From Neptunicoccus cionae (GTDB lineage: Bacteria > Pseudomonadota > Alphaproteobacteria > Rhodobacterales > Rhodobacteraceae): a DNA stretch of 64,000 nt. The position numbers and the translations under genes are program-made. The notes beneath the pieces are model-generated. The model saw nothing but the letters and a program-made list of their open reading frames with translations, did not search any database and was not told the DNA's origin. Below, in pieces: positions 38,947-48,346 of this stretch. Numbering within the stretch: position 1 is the stretch's first letter; each line of letters opens with the position of its first letter. Where the stretch lies: positions 1-64,000 of the forward strand of contig NZ_BMKA01000008.1 of the NCBI RefSeq assembly GCF_014643735.1, given 5' to 3'.

Positions 38947-39864
38947 TCATGCGGCCTGCGCTTGGGACAAAGCCGTTTCCAGCATCTGTACCGGTTGAAA
39001 TGCCTCTGGCGGGCATTCGTGGCTGGAGTGGCCAAAGGCGATCCGGCTTTTGACGTAATCAACCGAAATAAACGCCTCATCCATCCGCGCTATTGCCTTG
39101 CTGAACCTGTTACAAAGCAGCGCCACCTGCGCGGGCGTGGAACTGGTGTTTTGCACCAGAAACGCGCCATCCCCGTGATAGGTAAACAGGAACCCTTCCT
39201 CTTTCACGGTTTTTTCCAGAACCTTAATCATCTGCGTCAGGTAATACTGAAACCCCTCCTGACTAAGCCGCATGTACAAGCTTGGAAGGTTCTTCACCTT
39301 CAGCGCCAGAATATTCAACCGTTCGGGATGGTTTCTCTTCAACTGGTAGAGGAAATTCTCAAACGCATCTTTCGGGATCAGGCTGTTGCTGCCCGAAGTG
39401 GCGCGACCGGCCCTATCCACCGCAGCCACCAGTGCGCGTTCCATATTAGGCAGGCCAGCCGCTGGATCATTGCGCAGGTTGCGCAAGCTCGCAAGACGGG
39501 TCTCTGCCGCGTGCAGGCGTGTCTCTACCTCGTAGAACTCGAACGGCTTGGTGATGTAATCAAGCGCACCTGCCGCGAAAGCCCCTTGAATGTTTTTAAC
39601 ATCCCCCATCGCAGTGAGCTTCAGCACCGGTGCTGTCTTATATTGCGGCATCTCGCGCAGTTTCTTCAGCAGTTCCGTGCCATTCATCTGCGGCATTTGT
39701 ATGTCGAGGATAAAGCAGTCAAACGGGACCGTAACCTTGTCTAACAGCGCCAGCGCCTCTGCGCCGGACCCAGCAGTTGCAAAGTCTTCATACCCCGCAT
39801 GTACGAGAAACGCCGCCAGAATTTCGATGATCTCGGGATCATCATCCACAACCAGTATCTTCAT
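38947..39864 (-). CDS. Response regulator with degenerate GGDEF domain
   Basis: This 305-residue protein has an N-terminal receiver domain (1-120) with acidic D7-D9, phospho-acceptor D54 in FILDIQMPQMNG and K106 in YITKPFEF. The remainder resembles a GGDEF domain. NDPAAGLPN at about 132-140 recalls the usual DPLTGLPNR opening, and HGDGAFLV at 230-237 stands where GGDEF should be. With the G-G-D/E-E-F active site changed to H-G-D-G-A-F, cyclase activity is unlikely. No histidine kinase is adjacent. It could bind nucleotide or act through protein contacts. Confidence 0.75.
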   Translation of the reverse strand: MKILVVDDDPEIIEILAAFLVHAGYEDFATAGSGAEALALLDKVTVPFDCFILDIQMPQMNGTELLKKLREMPQYKTAPVLKLTAMGDVKNIQGAFAAGALDYITKPFEFYEVETRLHAAETRLASLRNLRNDPAAGLPNMERALVAAVDRAGRATSGSNSLIPKDAFENFLYQLKRNHPERLNILALKVKNLPSLYMRLSQEGFQYYLTQMIKVLEKTVKEEGFLFTYHGDGAFLVQNTSSTPAQVALLCNRFSKAIARMDEAFISVDYVKSRIAFGHSSHECPPEAFQPVQMLETALSQAQAA

Positions 39865-40181
39865 CAGCCCACCTTGATGTCACAGAGCCGCGCACCGGAG
39901 CGCATATTCTCCGGAACCGGCGAACCAAAAACAATTTAACGAAAGACCCCTTACAATTTCTGGATACCATCTGACGGGCGAATACACGCACAGGTTAAAA
40001 TATTCGGCCACTTTTCGCCCAATTTTGACACAATTTTGCCACAGTCAATCGGTGGAGCGGCCCGAATCTGGCGCGCAAAGCGGCAACATCCCACTAGCGC
40101 TACAATTAAAACCGCTGTCAGGCTCGACCAAGGGCACGGTTTCACCTAGATAAGGGACGCATCCAATCACAAGCCAGAGCC
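39865..40181. promoter_or_regulatory. Divergent intergenic region before ispH and the response regulator
   Basis: This 317-base gap is AT-richer than its surroundings and should hold divergent promoters. Two direct repeats CAATTTTG start at 40020 and 40031, one helical turn apart, and TTGACA at 40025-40030 overlaps the first. No convincing -10 box is at standard spacing. I see no gene in it. Confidence 0.4.
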
Positions 40182-41135
40182 ATGACAAAACTACCCCTGA
40201 ACCTATACCTCGCTGCACCTCGCGGATTTTGCGCTGGCGTAGACCGTGCCATCAAAATCGTCGAAATGGCGTTGGAAAAATGGGGCGCGCCTGTCTACGT
40301 GCGCCATGAAATCGTTCACAATAAATACGTGGTGGACGGGCTGCGCGACAAAGGCGCGGTCTTTGTCGAGGAGCTGGCCGAGTGCCCCGACGACCGACCG
40401 GTGATCTTCTCGGCTCATGGCGTGCCAAAATCGGTACCTGCCGCAGCAGAGGCCCGCGAGATGGTCTTTGTCGATGCCACCTGCCCGCTGGTCAGCAAGG
40501 TCCACATCGAAGCGGAACGCCACCACCAGAACGGGCTGCAAATGGTCATGATCGGCCATGACGGCCACCCCGAAACCATCGGCACAATGGGCCAGCTACC
40601 CAAAGGCGAGGTTCTGTTGGTGGAAACCCCCGCCGATGTGGCCAAACTTTCGCCGCGCGATCCTGAACAACTGGCTTATATTACCCAGACAACCCTGTCT
40701 GTGGACGACACAATTGAAATCGTAGAGGCGCTGAGGGCGCGGTTCCCTGCAATTGTCGGCCCCCACAAAGAAGATATTTGCTACGCCACCACCAACCGTC
40801 AGGAAGCGGTGAAGGCGGTCGCCCCCAAGATAGACGCCCTGCTGGTAATCGGCGCGCCAAACTCTTCCAATTCCAAGCGGTTGGTCGAAGTGGGCAAAAC
40901 CGCCGGATGCAGTTATTCCCAACTGGTGCAACGGGCCGCTGACATCGACTGGCGTGCGCTCGACGGGATCACATCCGTTGGCATCACCGCAGGTGCCTCT
41001 GCCCCTGAAGTCCTTATTAACGAGGTGATCGACGCCTTTAAGGACCGCTATGACGTCACAAGCGAGGTGGTCGAAACTGCCGTCGAAAACGTCAGCTTCA
41101 AAGTCCCCCGCGTCCTGCGCGACACTGCCGCCTGA
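40182..41135 (+). CDS. ispH: 4-hydroxy-3-methylbut-2-enyl diphosphate reductase
   Basis: IspH is the last enzyme of the MEP isoprenoid pathway and makes IPP and DMAPP with an iron-sulfur cluster. The 317-residue protein has the three cluster cysteines C17 ([12 protein letters not shown]), C101 ([10 protein letters not shown]) and C200 ([11 protein letters not shown]), plus the catalytic glutamate region [10 protein letters not shown]. Its stop overlaps the next start by one base (TGATG). Confidence 0.97.
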   Translation: MTKLPLNLYLAAPRGFCAGVDRAIKIVEMALEKWGAPVYVRHEIVHNKYVVDGLRDKGAVFVEELAECPDDRPVIFSAHGVPKSVPAAAEAREMVFVDATCPLVSKVHIEAERHHQNGLQMVMIGHDGHPETIGTMGQLPKGEVLLVETPADVAKLSPRDPEQLAYITQTTLSVDDTIEIVEALRARFPAIVGPHKEDICYATTNRQEAVKAVAPKIDALLVIGAPNSSNSKRLVEVGKTAGCSYSQLVQRAADIDWRALDGITSVGITAGASAPEVLINEVIDAFKDRYDVTSEVVETAVENVSFKVPRVLRDTAA

Positions 41136-41578
41136 TGGCGCTGGCCCTGCCGCCACGCACTCCGCTGGCGCTGGCAACCCTTGGCACCGCCCCCTTTGTT
41201 GTAGCAGCAATCGGGGCGGCCACCGATACGGTTTTCACGCCCTTCCCGTACAGCAGTGTCGAATCCATCATCCATTTCGGCATCATCGTGCTGTCCTTTC
41301 TAACCGGCATTCTTTGGGGATTTGCGTCGCACTCCGCCAAGGGTCAGGCATCTTACGCCTATATCACCGGCGCAATCCCCGTCCTTTATGTCTTCTTCGC
41401 AGTGGTCGGAACCGACGCGGACAAGTTAGAGGCTTTGATGTTCGGCTTTCCCGCCCTGTTGACGATAGACACCTCCTTCCAGCACTCCCGCCTCGCGCCG
41501 CGCTGGTGGTTAACGTTGCGCATTCCAACAACGCTTGTAATTATCGCCTGCCTGACTGTCACACGGCTCAGCATTTGA
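41135..41578 (+). CDS. DUF3429 membrane protein
   Basis: This 147-residue protein has four to five hydrophobic helices and the DUF3429 features YSSVESIIHFGIIVLSFLTGILWG and RLAPRWWLTLRIPTT. Function is unknown. It is translationally coupled to ispH, so expression should follow the isoprenoid gene, but no functional link is known. Confidence 0.85.
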   Translation: MALALPPRTPLALATLGTAPFVVAAIGAATDTVFTPFPYSSVESIIHFGIIVLSFLTGILWGFASHSAKGQASYAYITGAIPVLYVFFAVVGTDADKLEALMFGFPALLTIDTSFQHSRLAPRWWLTLRIPTTLVIIACLTVTRLSI

Positions 41579-41650
41579 CGGGCTGTCCCGCGCCAATTGA
41601 TTTCAGCACGGGTTCCATGACACAAATGCCCGACTGCAGGAGGATCGCCG

Positions 41651-42238
41651 ATGGATCGCAAAACCATAGACGTATATGACGCCAAGGCGGGCGAATACGC
41701 CAAACTCGTCACTTCAGACACCCCTTCCCGCCACCTGCGTGCCTTTATGGATGCCCTGCCCCAAGGTGGCACGGTTCTAGATCTGGGCTGTGGTCCGGGC
41801 AACGCGGCCGCAACACTGCGCGACGCCGGATTTGGCGTTACAGCGATTGATGCCAGCCCGAAGATGGTCGAACTCGGCGCTGAACGCTACGGGCTGAACA
41901 TCACGCTTGGCACCTTTGATGATGTCAACGAAACCGCCATTTACGATGGTGTCTGGGCCAGCTTCTCCCTACTTCACGCCCCGCGCGCCGATATCCCGCG
42001 CCACTTGTCCGCCATCCACACCGCGCTCAAACCGCAGGGTGTCTTTGTCATCGGCGTTAAAACCGGAACCGGCACCAGCAGGGATGCAATCGGACGGCAG
42101 TACACCTATTTCGAACCTGACGAACTGGACCGTATTTTGCGTGATGCCGGCTTTACGCCCATTGCCTCTGACAGCGGCTCTGATACAGGGTTGTCCGGTG
42201 AAACCTCCCCGTGGATAATTGTGACCGCCCATGCCTGA
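41651..42238 (+). CDS. Class I SAM-dependent methyltransferase
   Basis: This 195-residue protein has a Rossmann-type methyltransferase fold. Motif I is [15 protein letters not shown] (about 42-56), motif II is [10 protein letters not shown] and the post-I acidic residue is present. [17 protein letters not shown] resembles the region after motif III. The substrate is unknown. A strong CAGGAGG ribosome site precedes the ATG. It overlaps rnhA by 8 nt. Confidence 0.88.
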   Translation: MDRKTIDVYDAKAGEYAKLVTSDTPSRHLRAFMDALPQGGTVLDLGCGPGNAAATLRDAGFGVTAIDASPKMVELGAERYGLNITLGTFDDVNETAIYDGVWASFSLLHAPRADIPRHLSAIHTALKPQGVFVIGVKTGTGTSRDAIGRQYTYFEPDELDRILRDAGFTPIASDSGSDTGLSGETSPWIIVTAHA

Positions 42239-42707
42239 ACTCTTTGCCTATACAGACGGTGCCTGCTCTGGAAACCCCGGTCCTGGAGGCTGGGGCGCGA
42301 TGCTGATCGCCCGCGACGGCGATACCGTTCTGAAAACCCGCGAACTGAACGGCGGCGAACCGGAAACCACCAACAACCGCATGGAGCTTCTGGCCGCAAT
42401 CAACGCGCTGGAGGCGCTGGAAAAGCCCAGCACCATCACCCTTGTGACTGACAGCAACTACGTCAAAGACGGGATCACCAAGTGGATCTTCGGCTGGAAG
42501 AAAAACGGCTGGAAAACCGCCGCCAAAAAACCAGTGAAAAACGAGGAACTGTGGAAGGCGCTCGACGCGGCCACACAGCGGCACTCCATCACGTGGAAGT
42601 GGATCAAGGGCCACGCCGGCCACGCCGAAAACGAACGTGCGGATGAACTTGCGCGGCAAGGAATGGAACCCTTCAAACCTGCCAAAAAGCCTGCAAAATC
42701 GAAATGA
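42231..42707 (+). CDS. rnhA: Ribonuclease HI
   Basis: RNase HI degrades the RNA strand of RNA-DNA hybrids. The 158-residue protein has the catalytic carboxylates D9 in [19 protein letters not shown]52 in NNRMELLA, D74 in [11 protein letters not shown] and D138 in NERADELA, and a basic handle region [14 protein letters not shown]. It overlaps the methyltransferase upstream and the next gene by 4 nt (ATGA). Confidence 0.97.
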   Translation: MPELFAYTDGACSGNPGPGGWGAMLIARDGDTVLKTRELNGGEPETTNNRMELLAAINALEALEKPSTITLVTDSNYVKDGITKWIFGWKKNGWKTAAKKPVKNEELWKALDAATQRHSITWKWIKGHAGHAENERADELARQGMEPFKPAKKPAKSK

Positions 42708-43327
42708 GCCCGCTCGACGCCCTCGATTTTGCGGCTGTGTTTGTCTTTGCCCTGACTGGCGCACTGACCGCCAGCCGCGCCCAGCTTGATATCATTGGCT
42801 TCGCCTTTCTGGCGAGCCTTACAGCAGTGGGCGGCGGCACCATCCGCGACCTGCTCCTCTACCAGAACCCGATCTTCTGGATTGACGACCCCCGCTACAT
42901 CCTGATTGCCTGCGCCGCTGCGGCCCTCGTCTTTGTAACGGCTCACCTTTTCGAAAGCCGCCTGCGCGTGATCCTCTGGCTCGACGCGCTGGCCCTGTCT
43001 GTGGCTGTCGCCGCAGGCGCCGGTGTCGCGCTTGCCACCGGCCAGTCACCGATCATCGTCGCCCTGATGGGCGCAGTCACTGGCACAATGGGTGGCCTGA
43101 TGCGCGATGTGGTCGCAAACGAAGTACCACTGGCCCTGAAGCAAGGCGAACTCTACGTCACCGCCGCCTTCGCTGGCGCAGTCGCAGCGCTGCTGACCGC
43201 CGGAGTGACCGACCACACCCTCGCGCCCCTCGCCGCCTGTACAGCCGTAACCCTCATCCTACGCGCCGGTTCCATAGCCTTCGGCTGGCGCCTGCCCGTC
43301 TACAAAAGCCGCCCCCCCAAGCAATAA
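42704..43327 (+). CDS. TRIC/UPF0126 family membrane channel protein
   Basis: This 207-residue membrane protein has seven hydrophobic helices in two repeats. Each carries the family glycine motif: [12 protein letters not shown] in the first and [17 protein letters not shown] in the second. Homologues are prokaryotic TRIC trimeric cation channels, also annotated as glycine transporter-like domains. It is coupled to rnhA by an ATGA overlap. Confidence 0.9.
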   Translation: MSPLDALDFAAVFVFALTGALTASRAQLDIIGFAFLASLTAVGGGTIRDLLLYQNPIFWIDDPRYILIACAAAALVFVTAHLFESRLRVILWLDALALSVAVAAGAGVALATGQSPIIVALMGAVTGTMGGLMRDVVANEVPLALKQGELYVTAAFAGAVAALLTAGVTDHTLAPLAACTAVTLILRAGSIAFGWRLPVYKSRPPKQ

Positions 43328-43345
43328 GCGTCAACCCAAGGACGA

Positions 43346-43400
43346 TTTCAAAGTTCTCCAAATACTCCCGCCGGAGGGGTATATCCTTCGTATCAAGCGC
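43346..43400 (-). repeat. Dispersed intergenic element, copy C (long form)
   Basis: The plus strand begins TTTCAAAGTTCTCCAAATAC, continues TCCCGCCGGAGG and, four to five bases later, ATCCTTCGTATCA. The copy at 60542 has the same order with few changes, including ATCCTTCGTATCA. Read on the minus strand, the centre is a CTCCGGCGGGAG hairpin followed by TATTTGG. It lies 18 bases after the TRIC gene. The rest of this 275-base gap (to 43602) is AT-richer and holds nothing else I recognise. Confidence 0.75.
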
Positions 43401-43602
43401 TTTCACGAACGCTCTGAGATTTAAATCGTGCTTTAATAAGAGTGCGGTAGCGTCGCAGCGCGGTCCGGAATTTCCCGGGCAGTGCCATCTGCGTTTGTAG
43501 ATATTTCGGAGGTACAGTTCCCTGCCATTGTTGATCTGGCACCAAGCCACTTGTGAACTGCAATCGCTTTACGGCTGCAGCGATGGATCGTATGATTCTG
43601 CT

Positions 43603-44064
43603 ATGAGACTTTCTAGACGTTACTTTTTGCTAGGTCTGACAACCACCACAGCCGGTGTCGTGGGCGTTGCAAGTATCAAGTTGCTGCAAAGCCAGCTGGT
43701 TGCATCCTCAAATTCACTAACCACCACGCAAGCGTATGCAGCCTTACGCGACGGGCAGATCATTCTTATTGATATACGGCGTCCTGAAGAATGGCGTGCG
43801 ACAGGTATTGCACAGGGCGCGATACCTATTGATATGCGCCGAGAGGATTTCATCGAAGCGGTGCGTATCGCTGCCACCGATCCGTCGGTACCTATCGCCC
43901 TCATTTGCGCAGGCGGCGTGCGGTCGCGGCGGATTTTTGATACACTTGAAGACGCAGGAGTGACCAACATCATAGACGTGCCCGAAGGCATGTCCGGCTC
44001 TCGTGCCGGACCGGGCTGGATCGCCGCGGGCCTGCCGGTCGTAGGCTGGAGCGGACAACCATGA
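43603..44064 (+). CDS. Tat-exported rhodanese-like protein
   Basis: This 153-residue protein opens with a twin-arginine leader (MRLSRRYFLLGL plus hydrophobic stretch to about residue 30). One rhodanese domain follows: LIDIRRPEEWRATGIAQGA, then the active-site cysteine in ALICAGGVRSRRI. The single-domain secreted form may transfer sulfur or act as a redox or binding module outside the cytoplasm. The start has no clear ribosome site; the frame is open 25 codons upstream. It overlaps the esterase gene by 4 nt. Confidence 0.85.
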   Translation: MRLSRRYFLLGLTTTTAGVVGVASIKLLQSQLVASSNSLTTTQAYAALRDGQIILIDIRRPEEWRATGIAQGAIPIDMRREDFIEAVRIAATDPSVPIALICAGGVRSRRIFDTLEDAGVTNIIDVPEGMSGSRAGPGWIAAGLPVVGWSGQP

Positions 44065-44927
44065 GGGCGCTCGCTCTTGTTTTTGCCCTCGCCGGTCCGC
44101 TTGTGACGACGGTTCCAAATGTAGCCGTGGCGTGCTCTGCAACGTCGCCCTGCGTGTTGGAGAACGGGGATTATCACATCGCACAACCGCTCGTGAACAG
44201 CCGCAAAAAGCCACCAGCGGTTGTCTATCTGCATGGTGCGGGCGGATCCGGTCGCGGTGCAATGCGCAACACCGCATTGGTAAAGCAGTTTGTCGATCGC
44301 GGTTATGTGTTTGCAGCCCCATCCGGGCTGCCGTGGCAAGGGCGGCAGGGTGGTATCTGGTCGTTTCACCCTAAACGTAACCAAGCCCGTGACGAAATCG
44401 CATTTCTGACAGATGTGCGCGATGATCTAATCTCCCGCCATAATGTGGACCCTGATCGCATTCTGTTGGTCGGGTTTTCCGTTGGAGGATCAATGACGGC
44501 CTATCTGGCCTGTGCTGCACCTGGCACGTTTGACGCCTATGCGCCCCTAGCTGGCAATTTTTGGCGCCCGCATCCCGAAAGTTGCGTGGGGCCGGTGCAG
44601 ATGATGCACACCCACGGTTGGAGCGACGGAACGGTCCCCCTTGAAGGACGCATTCTGCGGGGGGATGGCATTGATGATCCCAACAGCTTGGTTCAGGGCG
44701 ATATTTTCCATGCCATGACGATCTGGCGCGATACCAACGCGTGTCAGCGCCTGCAACCCAACCGTTTCTTTACCGAAGGTCCGTTTATGCGGCGCATCTG
44801 GGACAGCTGCGCCGCAGGTTCCGCGCTTCAATTCGCACTTTTTCCCGGTGGTCATCGTATTCCGGCCGGTTGGAGCGATCTGGTTCTGGATTGGTACGAA
44901 GGTCTGGACAGTCCCGCGCAAAACTAA
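44061..44927 (+). CDS. Secreted LpqC/PHB depolymerase-like esterase
   Basis: This 288-residue alpha/beta hydrolase has a signal peptide (cleavage around VAVAC-S). The oxyanion region is VVYLHGAGGSGRGA, the nucleophile serine lies in LLVGFSVGGSMTAYLA, an aspartate is near HGWSDGTVPLEG and the histidine is in FPGGHRIPAGW. Family members are feruloyl or polyhydroxybutyrate-type esterases, and the substrate here is unknown. Cysteine content fits a periplasmic enzyme. It is translationally coupled to the exported rhodanese. Confidence 0.85.
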   Translation: MRALALVFALAGPLVTTVPNVAVACSATSPCVLENGDYHIAQPLVNSRKKPPAVVYLHGAGGSGRGAMRNTALVKQFVDRGYVFAAPSGLPWQGRQGGIWSFHPKRNQARDEIAFLTDVRDDLISRHNVDPDRILLVGFSVGGSMTAYLACAAPGTFDAYAPLAGNFWRPHPESCVGPVQMMHTHGWSDGTVPLEGRILRGDGIDDPNSLVQGDIFHAMTIWRDTNACQRLQPNRFFTEGPFMRRIWDSCAAGSALQFALFPGGHRIPAGWSDLVLDWYEGLDSPAQN

Positions 44928-44936
44928 ATCTGCGCA

Positions 44937-46823
44937 CTACTCTGCGGCGATACCTTCGGCTTGCGCGGTGGCCATGACAGCGGATTTGATCCATGCCCGC
45001 TCTGCGCGTGCGCGCGACACGATTATCGGCTCTATCAACGTGTGCGGGGTATCCATTCGCAAAGCACGCAGGGACAGTTTTTCGACGTGCATCGCGCTGA
45101 GACGCGACAAGGGAACAGCGCCAAGCAAACTGATCGCAAGTGGCAGGATCAGCACTGATGCGTGACCGTAGAACACCGCCGTACACACGATAAAACCGCA
45201 GACCGTTTCGACCCAATGGAACCGGAATGTTTGTTTCCAAGTATACCCGCCGCTGCCCCGATTTTGCGGCGACCACGCTGCGGATTTGCCCAGCACGGCG
45301 TAAACCGTCGCAATCGTTGTCTGAACCATCGTGATCGGTGCGTAAAGAACCGACAGGAAGAACTCGAACAGGACCGATCCCAAAAACGTGGTGCGTGACC
45401 GGTATGCAGCCCGCGTGTCAGCGCGTAGGCTAAAGATAATCGCGCCCAGAATTTTGGGGAATACCAACATGCCGTACACAAACAACAAATAGACCAAAGC
45501 CGCGCTCATTTCTTGTTCAGGCCAAACAGGAGCGAGCGGCGCATCCGGCGAGAAATAGGCCTTTGGTGCAACCGGAGACAATCCAAGAAAAGACCAAAAG
45601 ACCAGCACGGCCAGCCACGCCGGACACATCAAGAACGCCAGCGCGCCCTGAAGCAAATGAAAGCGCGAAATGACATGGAACCCCCGCGCGGCCAGCAGCA
45701 GCAAATGCTGCATATTGCCAAGACACCAGCGACGGTCGCGCAGCGTATAATCAATCAAGGTCTGCGGTGTTTCTTCAAAACTGCCATCAAGACGCGGCAG
45801 AAAACGCACACTCCAACCAGCCCTACGCAACATGCCTGCCTCAACGAAATCATGGCTAAGAACCAGACGTTTGGCCCCTACTGCGTTGCGCAGATGGGGC
45901 AATCGTGCACTTTGGGCAAAGGCGCGCGTGCGGATGATGGCGTTGTGGCCCCAATAGTTGCCTTCATCTTGCGACCACGCATTCAGCCCTTCGGCGATGA
46001 CTCCGCCGTAGACAAAATTCGAGAACTGGTTCACGCGGCTAAACAGGGTCTGCGCACCGATCAGAACGGGGCGGCTTTGGATCAAACCGGCATCGGGATC
46101 ATCCGCCAACGCTTGTGTCAACTGGCGGATCGCTGCCCCGCTCATCAGGCTATCGGCATCCAGCACCACCATCGCATCATAGGCGCCGCCCCAGTTTTCG
46201 ATCCAGTCAGTTATGTTTCCGACCTTCTTGTCCGTATTCCGGACGCGTCGGCGGTAAAACACGATGTCTTTAGACGAAAAACTGGCGCGCAGGATCGCCA
46301 AGGCTTGTTCTTCCTGAGCGGCAATTGCGGGGTCTTGGGTGTCGCTCAGAACAAAGAGGGTAAATTTGTCCAAGCCGGTTTTATCGTCCAAGTCCTTCAA
46401 CATCGCCGCCGCGTTGCCAAACACATCGCAAGGAGCCTCATTGAAGATCGGTATGAGCAAGGCGACGTTACGGGGCAAGGACCTCAGGTTTGGGCTGGAC
46501 GGTAGGACAGGCCGCATCGCCACACGTATGGCCCCCAAACAGGCGTTGTTCACTGAAAACGCAAGGTTCAGAAACGTGAGCGCCAACAAGCCGCTTACAA
46601 CCGCTTCGATCAAGGTAATGCCGCCCGATGCGAAGAAATTAAACATCAAAACACACAGCGTGACGGTCAATGCAATCGTTGGAATAAACGCTGACAACCG
46701 CCACGCCAGATCACGCAGCTTTGGCGCGGTCAACATGGCCCGCGGCGGCCCATGCGCTGCAAAGGTCTGCGCAGGCATCTCCAACGGCGCCCGCGGCGGC
46801 ATATGAATCGCGCCATAGTCCAT
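44937..46823 (-). CDS. opgH: Glucans biosynthesis glucosyltransferase OpgH
   Basis: OpgH (MdoH) is the inner-membrane glycosyltransferase that makes the beta-glucan backbone of osmoregulated periplasmic glucans from UDP-glucose. The 628-residue protein has several membrane helices (about 50-95 and from 380 on) and a GT2 domain with LIPIFNEAP, LDADSLMSG and the acceptor-site motif RDRRWCLGNMQHL. An in-frame GTG at 46835 would overlap opgG by 13 nt. The ATG at 46823 forms a TGATG junction with the opgG stop and is preferred. Confidence 0.93.
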   Translation of the reverse strand: MDYGAIHMPPRAPLEMPAQTFAAHGPPRAMLTAPKLRDLAWRLSAFIPTIALTVTLCVLMFNFFASGGITLIEAVVSGLLALTFLNLAFSVNNACLGAIRVAMRPVLPSSPNLRSLPRNVALLIPIFNEAPCDVFGNAAAMLKDLDDKTGLDKFTLFVLSDTQDPAIAAQEEQALAILRASFSSKDIVFYRRRVRNTDKKVGNITDWIENWGGAYDAMVVLDADSLMSGAAIRQLTQALADDPDAGLIQSRPVLIGAQTLFSRVNQFSNFVYGGVIAEGLNAWSQDEGNYWGHNAIIRTRAFAQSARLPHLRNAVGAKRLVLSHDFVEAGMLRRAGWSVRFLPRLDGSFEETPQTLIDYTLRDRRWCLGNMQHLLLLAARGFHVISRFHLLQGALAFLMCPAWLAVLVFWSFLGLSPVAPKAYFSPDAPLAPVWPEQEMSAALVYLLFVYGMLVFPKILGAIIFSLRADTRAAYRSRTTFLGSVLFEFFLSVLYAPITMVQTTIATVYAVLGKSAAWSPQNRGSGGYTWKQTFRFHWVETVCGFIVCTAVFYGHASVLILPLAISLLGAVPLSRLSAMHVEKLSLRALRMDTPHTLIEPIIVSRARAERAWIKSAVMATAQAEGIAAE

Positions 46824-48346
46824 CAAACGGTCCACCGATACAGCCAGATTTCGCTCAGCGGGGTATCATCAACAAGCAGTTGCGTTCTGAACTCGATCGT
46901 TTTGGCACCGTCTGGTTCAAATTTGAACGCCAGTCGCGGGCCGCCCGTTTCTGGATTGCGCTGCAATACACCGCTTGAAACCTTGCCAGCGCTGGCTTGG
47001 ATCGGATGGGAGATCGCGCTGAAATCGGTAGGCATCTTCGCACCGGCATCAAAATCAATTACGACAATAATTCCCCGGTTTTCAAAGGCAGACCCAATCA
47101 TGGTGTTCCGCACGGCCAACCCGTTGCCATACATGTTGTCTTGGCTCCACGTCAGGCGATAGCTGAGCGCATGGTCCGAGCCAGCACGCCAGATCTCCTT
47201 TGGTGTCCAAAAGCAGACGATATTGTCGAATACTTCCGAAGGGGTCGGAATTTCTACCAAGGTCACAGCACCCGCGCCCCAGTCCCCTTTGGGCTCAACC
47301 CAGACACCCGGACGGCGATGATACAGCGCTTCGAGATCGGCAAAGTCCCGATATTCCTGCGCACGTTGCATAAGACCGAACCCCGTGGGGTTGTTATCAA
47401 TGAAAGAGCTTATTTGCAGATGCGCCGGATTAGCCAGCGGCCGCCACAGTGTCTCCCCCGCGCCATTGACGATCAACAACCCGTCAGAATCGTGTACGGC
47501 AGGGCGGAAGTCGGTAAACTTGTGCCGGTTGGTCTGATCGTATTGAAACATCGATGTCAGGGGGGCGACCCCCAGATGCTCCATATCCTCGCGCGGGAAA
47601 AGACGCGCTTCGATGTCCATCACCAGCGCCTCGCCCGGAGTGATTTCAAACCGGTAAGCCCCCGTACAACTGGGGCTATCCAACAGCGCATGCACGACGA
47701 ATGCCTTGCCCTTAGCGTTAGGTTTTTCCAGCCAAAAAGCGCGAAAAACGGGGAACTCCTCACCACGTTCTTGGGCCGTATCAATGGCAAGCGCACGGGC
47801 AGACAAGCCGTAAATATTACCATTACCAATGGCGCGAAAATAACTGGCACCTTGAAACACAGCGAACTCTTCGTAGATGCCCGCACGTTGCAGTTCAGCG
47901 CGCAAACGTAGACCGGAGTACCCGAGACTGTCACCAACCGGCAGTTCGGGAAACTTGTCCGTTGTTCCGAACATCTCCATGTCAAACAACAAAGGCGCTG
48001 CGACACCGTTCTCGACAATTGATATTTCTACAGGGTGGGGAAAATACAGTCCGGGCGCGAAAACATCCAAGCGCAGGGGTACGTCTTCTTGGTTGTTCCA
48101 AAGCGCATTACGATTGTCAAACCAGATGGATTGATAATCCTCATAACTGATCTGCGTCCATTCCTCGGGCACGCTGGCCGGAGCTTTATAGGCTTGTTTG
48201 CTAAGGTTGCGGGCCAGATCAATCACATTATCAGCTTTAAACGCCACACCTGCCCCAAGCTGAAGCCCCTTTGGTGGTGCGTCTTGGGCCAACACGGGGG
48301 ACGCTGCAAGCGCTGCAAGGCCCGCAATGAACTCACGACGCAGCAT
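46823..48346 (-). CDS. opgG: Periplasmic glucan biosynthesis protein OpgG
   Basis: OpgG (MdoG) is the periplasmic protein needed to shape or branch the glucan made by OpgH. The 507-residue product starts with a leader MLRREFIAGLAALAASPVLA, whose RR may mark Tat export. The MdoG domain then covers almost the whole chain (ISYEDYQSIWFDNRNALW early; RRPGVWVEPKGDWG later). Translation overlaps opgC by 14 nt and joins opgH at TGATG. Confidence 0.94.
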   Translation of the reverse strand: MLRREFIAGLAALAASPVLAQDAPPKGLQLGAGVAFKADNVIDLARNLSKQAYKAPASVPEEWTQISYEDYQSIWFDNRNALWNNQEDVPLRLDVFAPGLYFPHPVEISIVENGVAAPLLFDMEMFGTTDKFPELPVGDSLGYSGLRLRAELQRAGIYEEFAVFQGASYFRAIGNGNIYGLSARALAIDTAQERGEEFPVFRAFWLEKPNAKGKAFVVHALLDSPSCTGAYRFEITPGEALVMDIEARLFPREDMEHLGVAPLTSMFQYDQTNRHKFTDFRPAVHDSDGLLIVNGAGETLWRPLANPAHLQISSFIDNNPTGFGLMQRAQEYRDFADLEALYHRRPGVWVEPKGDWGAGAVTLVEIPTPSEVFDNIVCFWTPKEIWRAGSDHALSYRLTWSQDNMYGNGLAVRNTMIGSAFENRGIIVVIDFDAGAKMPTDFSAISHPIQASAGKVSSGVLQRNPETGGPRLAFKFEPDGAKTIEFRTQLLVDDTPLSEIWLYRWTV

